Assembly (NCBI RefSeq): GCF_040954645.1
Contig: NC_092804.1
Span: forward strand, 145,213,108-145,277,107
From: Diabrotica undecimpunctata
Lineage: Eukaryota; Arthropoda; Insecta; Coleoptera; Chrysomelidae
Length of the DNA stretch: 64,000 bases
Reading direction: 5' to 3'
The notes under the pieces: generated by a model
The model's input: the letters and a program-made list of their open reading frames with translations, nothing else
Databases searched by the model: none
What the model was told of the DNA's origin: nothing
Translations under genes and position numbers: made by a program
Shown here: positions 56,868 through 64,000 of the stretch, one piece after another
Position numbering within the stretch: position 1 is the stretch's first letter
How the letters are laid out: every line of letters starts with the position of its first letter

Positions 56868-57164
56868 TAGGCTAATATTCGGAGGTACTATTTTATCAGG
56901 AAACTTATTAGGAGTCGAGAAATAAAATTCATGGATAAAACACACCAATATATTCAACAACACGATTAAATAGGCGGCTGAATGTAAACACAAGTACAAA
57001 AAAATGCACCATCAATTAATAAATGGTTGTATACATATGGAATTAAACAGTAGTATGAACAAGAAATACCTTTACAGATACAGTATAATAAAATCATGCC
57101 CAAATTAAATTATCAGCGAAAAAAAAAAAATCAACTAAAGCTCATTAAAGAAATCGCTGAAATC
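56868..57164. other. AT-rich spacer before the satellite
   Basis: Nothing recognised. Confidence 0.4.
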
Positions 57165-60100
57165 GTATTTGCTGAAAATTTCGTGAAAATTAAAAGTGAA
57201 TATTTTGTTTGAAATTTAAATTATTTCGATTAAGGGTGACTTGCTGTTTAAAAATAAATAACATGTGGCTAGAAATTATGCACCGTTTTGCCGGAAAATC
57301 GAAAAAATTGTAGACCGTTGGATTTTTATCCAATTTCGTTAACCGGCTATGTTGGCGTCAATTTTGGTCCGAGAGTCAAGCGAATGGACATAATCCTCCA
57401 TAAAATTGGCCGCTCGTTCTTCTGCCATACTCAGAATTTTCCTACATCTAACTGTTCGTGAGAAAAATTTCCACTGGGATGTATGTATTTGCTGAAAATT
57501 GCGAGAAAATTAAAAGTGTATGTTTTGTTTGAAATTTGAATTATTTCGATTAAGGGTGACTTGCTGATTAAAAAAATCTAAACATGTGGCTAAAAATTAT
57601 GCAGCGTTTTGCCGGAAATTCGAAAAAACTGTAGATTTTTTAATTCGATTTTTTCTCTTTTCCGGCAAACTGACGTTAAGGGTATAGAAAAAAACACATA
57701 TCTGGAATAATCTGGACCAAGTGCGTGTACCAAAACATTAAAAAAAATTTTTTTTTTTGTAAAATTTGGAAAAATTTTTCCAAGGGGGTACCTACCCTTG
57801 GATTTTTATCAAATTTAGTTAATCGGCTATATTGGCGTCAATTTTGGTCAGAGAGTCAAGCGAATACCTAGACATTTCCTACATAAAATTGGCCGCTCGT
57901 TCTTCTGCCATACTCGGAGTTTTCCTACATCTAACAGTTCGTGAGAAAAATTTCCCTTGGATGTATGTATTTGCTGAAAATTTTGTGAAAATTAAAAGGG
58001 AATATTTTGTTTAAAATTTGAATGATTTCGATTAAGGGTGACTTCCTGATTAAAAAAATCTAAACATGTGGCTAGAAATTATGCACCGTTTTGCCGGAAA
58101 ATCGAAAAAACTGTAGACCATTGGATTTTTATCCAATTTCGTTAATCGGCTATGTTGGCGTCAATTTTGGTCCGAGAGTCAAGCGAATGGACATTTCCTA
58201 CATAAAATTGGCCGCTCGTTCTTCTGCCATACTCAGAATTTTCCTACATCTAACTGTTCGTGAGAAAAATTTCCACTTGCATGTATGTATTCGCTGAAAA
58301 TTTCGAGAAAATTAAAAGTGTATATTTTGTTTGAAATTTGAATTATTTCGATTAAGAGTGACTTGCTGATTAAAAAAATCTAAACATGTGGCTAAAAATT
58401 ATGCACCGTTTTGCCGGAAAATCGAAAAAACTGTAGACCATTGGATTTTTATCCAATTTCGTTAATCGGCTATGTTGGCGTCAATTTTGGTCCGAGAGTC
58501 AAGCGAATGGACATTTCCTACATAAAATTGGCCGCTCGTTCTTCTGCCATACTCAGAATTTTCCTACATCTAACTGTTCGTGAGAAAAATTTCCACTTGG
58601 ATGTATGTATTCGCTGAAAATTTCGAGAAAATTAAAAGTGTATATTTTGTTTGAAATTTGAATTTTTTCGATTAAGGGTGACTTGCTGATTAAAAAAATC
58701 TCATCATGTGGCTAAAAATTATGCACCGTTTTGCCGGAAATTCGAAAAAACTGTAGATTTTTAAATTCGATTTTTTCTCTTTTCCGACAATCTGGGGTTA
58801 AGGGATCAGAAAAAAACACATATCTGGAATAAGCTGGACCAAGTGCATGTATTAAAACACTAAAAAAATTTTTTTTTGTAAAATTTGGAAAAAAATTTCC
58901 AAGGGGGTACCCTTGGATTTTTATCAAATTTAGTTAATCGGCTATATTGGCGTCAATTTTGGTCCGAGAGTCAAGCGAATGGACATTCCCTACATAAAAT
59001 TGGCCGCTCGTTCTTCTGCCATACTCAGAATTTTCCTATATCTAACTGTTCGTGAGAAAAATTTCCACTTGGATGTATGTATTCGCTGAAAATTTCGAGA
59101 AAATTAAAAGTGTATATTTTGTTTGAAATTTAAATTATTTCGATTAAGGGTGACTTGCTGTTTAAAAAGAAATAAAATGTGGCTAGAAATTATGCACCGT
59201 TTTGCCGGAAAATCAAAAAAACTGTAGACCATTGGATTTTTATCAAATTTTGTTAATCGGCTATGTTGGCGTCAATTTTGGTCCGAGAGTCAAGCGAATG
59301 GACATTTCCTACATAAAATTGGCCGCTCGTTCTTCTGCCATACTCAGAATTTTCCTACATCTAACTGTTCGTGAGAAAAATTTCCACTTGGATGTATGTA
59401 TTCGCTGAAAATTTCGAGAAAATTAAAAGTGTATATTTTGTTTGAAATTTGAATTATTTCGATTAAGGGTGACTTGCTGATTAAAAAAATCTCATCATGT
59501 GGCTAAAAATTATGCACCGTTTTGCCGGAAATTCGAAAAAACTGTAGATTTTTAAATTCGATTTTTTCTCTTTTCCGACAATCTGGGGTTAAGGGATCAG
59601 AAAAAAACACATATCTGGAATAAGCTGGACCAAGTGCATGTATTAAAACATTAAAAAATTTTTTTTTTGTAAAATTTGGAAAAAAATTTCCAAGGGGGTA
59701 CCCTTGGATTTTTATCAAATTTAGTTAATCGGCTATATTGGCGTCAATTTTGGTCCGAGAGTCAAGCGAATGGACATTCCCTACATAAAATTGGCCGCTC
59801 GTTCTTCTGCCATACTCAGAATTTTCCTATATCTAACTGTTCGTGAGAAAAATTTCCACTTGGATGTATGTATTCGCTGAAAATTTCGAGAAAATTAAAA
59901 GTGTATATTTTGTTTGAAATTTAAATTATTTCGATTAAGGGTGACTTGCTGTTTAAAAAGAAATAAAATGTTGCTAGAAATTATGCACCGTTTTGCCGGA
60001 AAATCAAAAAAACTGTAGACCATTGGATTTTTATCAAATTTTGTTAATCGGCTATGTTTGCGTCAATTTTGGTCCGAGAGTCAAGCGAATGGACATTTCC

Positions 60101-63100
60101 TACATAAAATTGGCCGCTCGTTCTTCTGCCATACTCAGAATTTTCCTACATCTAACTGTTCGTGAGAAAAATTTCCACTTGGATGTATGTATTCGCTGAA
60201 AATTTCGAGAAAATTAAAAGTGTATATTTTGTTTGAAATTTGAATTATTTCGATTAAGGGTGACTTGCTGATTAAAAAAATCTTATCATGTGGCTAAAAA
60301 TTATGCACCGTTTTGCCGGAAATTCGAAAAAACTGTAGATTTTTTAATTCGATTTTTTCTTTTTTCCGGCAATCTGGGGTTAAGGGATCAGAAAAAAACA
60401 CATATCTGGAATAAGCTGGACCAAGTGCATGTATTAAAACATTAAACAATTTTTTTTTTGTAAAATTTGGAAAAAAATTTCCAAGGGGGTGGTACCCTTG
60501 GATTTTTATAAAATTTATTTAATCGGCTATATTGGCGTCAATTTGGGTCCGAGAGTGAAGCGAATAGACATTTCCTACATAAAATTTTCCGCTCGTTCTT
60601 CTGCCATACTCGAAGTTCTCCTACATCTAACTGTTCGTGAGAAAAATTTCCACTGGGATGTATGTATTTGCTGAAAATTGCGAGAAAATTAAAAGTGTAT
60701 ATTTTGTTTGAAATTTGAATTATTTCGATTAAGGGTGACTTGCTGATTAAAAAAATCTAAACATCTGGCTAAAAATTATGCACCGTTTTGCCGGAAAATC
60801 GAAAAAACTGTAGACCATTGGATTTTTATCCAATTTCGTTAACCGGCTATGTTGGCGTCAATTTTGGTCCGAGAGTCAAGCGAATGGACATTTCCTACAT
60901 AAAATTGGCCGCTCGTTCTTCTGCCATACTCAGAATTTTCCTATATCTAACTGTTCGTGAGAAAAATTTCCACTTGGATATATGTATTCGCTGAAAATTT
61001 CGAGAAAATTAAAAGTGTATATTTTGTTTGAAATTTGAATTATTTCGATTAAGGGTGACTTGCTGATTAAAAAAATCTCATCATGTGGCTAAAAATTATG
61101 CACCGTTTTGCCGGAAATTCGAAAAAACTGTAGATTTTTAAATTCGATTTTTTCTCTTTTCCGACAATCTGGGGTTAAGGGATCAGAAGAAAACACATAT
61201 CTGGAATAAGCTGGACCAAGTGCATGTATTAAAACATTAAAAAATTTTTTTTTTGTAAAATTTGGAAAAAAATTTCCAAGGGGGTACCCTTGGATTTTTA
61301 TCAAATTTAGTTAATCGGCTATATTGGCGTCAATTTTGGTCCGAGAGTCAAGCGAATGGACATTCCCTACATAAAATTGGCCGCTCGTTCTTCTGCCATA
61401 CTCAGAATATTCCTATATCTAACTGTTCGTGAGAAAAATTTCCACTTGGATGTATGTATTCGCTGAAAATTTCGAGAAAATTAAAAGTGTATATTTTGTT
61501 TGAAATTTGAATTATTTCGATTAAGGGTGACTTCCTGATTAAAAAAATCTAAACACGTGGCTAGAAATTATGCACCGTTTTGCCGGAAAATCGAAAAAAC
61601 TGTAGACCATTGGATTTTCATCAAATTTTGTTAATCGGCTATATTGGCGTCAATTTTGGTCCGAGAGTCAAACAAATACACATTTGCTACATAAAATTGG
61701 CCGCTCGTTCTTCTGCCATACTCAGAATTTATCTACATCTAACGGTTCATGAGAAAAATTTCCACTTGGATGTCTGTATTTGCTGAAAATTTCGTGAAAA
61801 TTAAAAGTGAATATTTTGTTTGAAATTTGAATTATTTCGATTATGGGTGACTTTATGTTTAAAAAAAATAAATATGTGGCTAGAAATTATGCACCGTTTG
61901 GCCGGAAAATCGAAAAAAATTGTAGACCGTTGGATTTTTATCCGGCTATGTTGGCGTCAATTTTGTTCCGAGAGTCAAGCGAATGGACATTTCCTACATA
62001 AAATTGGCCGCTCGTTCTTCTGCCATACTCAGAATTTTCCTACATCTAACTGTTCGTGAGAAAAATTTCCACTTGGATGTATGTATTCGCTGAAAATTTC
62101 GAGAAAATTAAAAGTGTATATTTTGTTTGAAATTTGAATTATTTCGATTAAGGGTGAATTGCTGATTAAAAAAATCTAAACATGTGACTAAAAATTATGC
62201 ACCGTTTTGCCGGAAATTCGAAAAAACTGTAGATATTTTAATTCGATTTTTTCTCTTTTCCGGCAAACTGGGGTTAAGGGATCAGAAAAAAACACATATC
62301 TGGAATAAGCTGGACCAAGTGCATGTACCAAAACATTAAACAAAATTTTTTTTTGTAAAATTTGGAAAAATTTTTCCAAGGGGGTACCCTTGGATTTTTA
62401 TCAAATTTAGTTAATCGGCTATATTGGCGTCAATTTTGGTCCGAGAGTCAAGCGAATGGACATTCCCTACATAAAATTGGCCGCTCGTTCTTCTGCCATA
62501 CTCAGAATTTTCCTATATCTAACTGTTCGTGAGAAAAATTACCACTTGGATGTATGTATTCGCTGAAAATTTCGAGAAAATTAAAAGTGTATATTTTGAT
62601 TGAAATTTGAATTATTTCGATTAAGGGTGACTTCCTGATTAAAAAAATCTAAACATGTGGCTAGAAATTATGCACCGTTATGCCGGAAAATCGAAAAAAC
62701 TGTAGACCATTGGATTTTCATCAAATTTTGTTAATCGGCTATATTGGCGTCAATTTTGGTCCGAGAGTCAAACAAATACACATTTGCTACATAAAATTGG
62801 CCGCTCGTTCTTCTGCCATACTCAGAATTTATCTACATCTAACGGTTCATGAGAAAAATTTCCACTTGGATGTCTGTATTTGCTGAAAATTTCGTGAAAA
62901 TTAAAAGTGAATATTTTGTTTGAAATTTGAATTATTTTAATTAAGGGCGACTTGCTGTTTAAAAAGAAATAACATGTGGCTAGAAGTTATGCATCGTTTT
63001 GCCGGAAAATCGAAAAAACTGTAGACTATTGGACTTTTATCCAATTTCGTTAATCGGCTATGTTGGCGTGAATTTTGGTCCGAGAGTCAAGCGAATGAAC

Positions 63101-64000
63101 ATTCCCTACATAAAATTGGCCGCTCGTTCTTCTGCCATACTCAGAATTTTCCTATATCTAACTGTTCGTGAGAAAAATTTCCACTTGGATGTATGTATTC
63201 GCCGAAAATTTCGAGAAAATTAAAAGTGTATATTTTGTTTGAAATTTGAATTATTTTGATTAAGGATGACTTGCTGAATAAAAAAATCTAAACACGTGGC
63301 TAAAAATTATGCACCGTTTCGCCGGAAAATCGAAAAAACTGTAGACCATTGGATTTTCATCAAATTTTGTTAATCGGCTATATTGGCGTCAATTTTGGTC
63401 CGAGAGTCAAACGAATACACATTTGCTACATAAAATTGGCCGCTCGTTCTTGTGCCATACTCAGAATTTATCTAGATCTAACGGTTCGTGAGAAAAATTT
63501 CCACTTGGATGTCTGTATTTGCTGAAAATTTCGTGAAAATTAAAAGTGAATATTTTGTTTGAAATTTGAATTATTTCGATTATGGGTGACTTTATGTTTA
63601 AAAAAAATAAATATGTGGCTAGAAATTATGCACCGTTTGGCCGGAAAATCGAAAAAATTGTAGACCGTTGGATTTTTATCCAATTTCGTTAACCGGCTAT
63701 GTTGGCGTCAATTTTGGTCCGAGAGTGAAGCGAATAGACATTTCCTACATAAAATTTTCCGCTCGTTCTTCTGCCATACTCGGAGTTTTCCTACATCTAA
63801 CAGTTCATGAGAAAAATTTCACCTTGGATGTCTGTATTTGCTGAAAATTTCGTGAAAATTAAAAGTGAATATTTTGTTTGAAATTTGAATTATTTTAATT
63901 AAGGGCGACTTGCTGTTTAAAAAGAAATAACATGTGGCTAGAAGTTATGCACCGTTTTGCCGGAAAATCGAAAAAACTGTAGACTATTGGACTTTTATCC
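57165..64000. repeat. Satellite array of 320-bp (S) and 472-bp (L) units
   Basis: Units start at 57278 S, 57599 L, 58081 S, 58401 S, 58721 L, 59192 S, 59512 L, 59983 S, 60303 L, 60778 S, 61098 L, 61570 S, 61889 S (308 bp, with a deletion), 62197 L, 62670 S, 62989 S, 63309 S, 63628 S, 63947 S (cut by the window end), counting from ATGCACCG. S and L share the same core; L carries about 152 extra bases after AAAACTGTAG. L+S dimers recur at 791 bp (58721, 59512) and an S+S+L trimer at 1100 bp (61570, 62670). The array continues past the window. Confidence 0.97.

Noticed and set aside
57278..58080. Hammerhead motif in the satellite
   Set aside because: Some satellites carry one, but the CTGA-containing sites here (CTGATTA, CTGAGTA) lack the core and the GAAA partner.
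58712..58927. Minus-strand 71-codon frames in satellite L units
   Set aside because: They recur only because the units are near-identical. No start context, splice signal or family pattern.
57165..64000. CRISPR-like array
   Set aside because: Units are 308-482 bp, contiguous and without spacers, in a eukaryotic genome. It is a satellite.

Overview
This looks like nuclear DNA of an insect with a large, repeat-rich genome. The sequence is AT-rich. Genes have long GT-AG introns, and the window is full of mariner, Tc1, piggyBac, hAT, pogo/Tigger, Penelope-type and non-LTR elements. A beetle is plausible, but the sequence alone does not prove the order. I see no bacterial-type operon, CRISPR array, tRNA or rRNA gene.

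Three conserved host genes can be reconstructed exon by exon. (1) GNPNAT1, glucosamine-6-phosphate N-acetyltransferase, on the + strand: common coding exons at 23612-23831, 25523-25712 and 27362-27527, and two alternative phase-compatible first exons (4763-4777 and 15467-15499) that both begin Met-Gly. (2) PSME3IP1 (FAM192A/NIP30) on the - strand: exons at 50197-50293, 45158-45256, 42695-43030 and 35478-35701, with a poly(A) signal 21 nt past the stop. (3) AATF/Che-1 (ribosome-biogenesis factor) on the + strand at 50866-52413, with one 96-nt intron that has no stop codon. AATF and PSME3IP1 are head to head across a 572-bp shared promoter region. GNPNAT1 and PSME3IP1 converge.

Layout: 1-241 tail of an unrecognised ORF; 735-2024 mariner; 2054-4410 copy 1 of a transposon family with SHYCR and SDNC-GQ-KN motifs; 4763 first GNPNAT1 exon; 5487-7459 pogo/Tigger element with a nested non-LTR insertion; 7997-9453 non-LTR element; 9928-12629 composite hAT-like element with an 8-bp target duplication; 14.0-18.7 kb degenerate retroelement and Tc1 pieces; 18957-20265 a 1.3-kb near-perfect palindrome carrying hammerhead-like motifs; 20287-23566 a mariner split by a ZMYM1-type hAT; 23.6-27.7 kb GNPNAT1 common exons; 28134-30290 a TIR-bounded element of the SHYCR family; 31-35.4 kb retroelement relics; 35.5-50.3 kb PSME3IP1 with piggyBac, Tc1 and hAT elements in its introns; 50.9-52.4 kb AATF; 52.9-54.5 kb Jockey/CR1-type relic; 56519-56867 a second palindrome; 57165 to the window end, a satellite array of 320-bp and 472-bp units.

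The most interesting signals are three unrelated repeat loci that share one hammerhead-ribozyme-like layout, the little-described TIR transposon family, the alternative Met-Gly first exons of GNPNAT1, and the higher-order satellite. All transposase and reverse-transcriptase reading frames seen here are broken.
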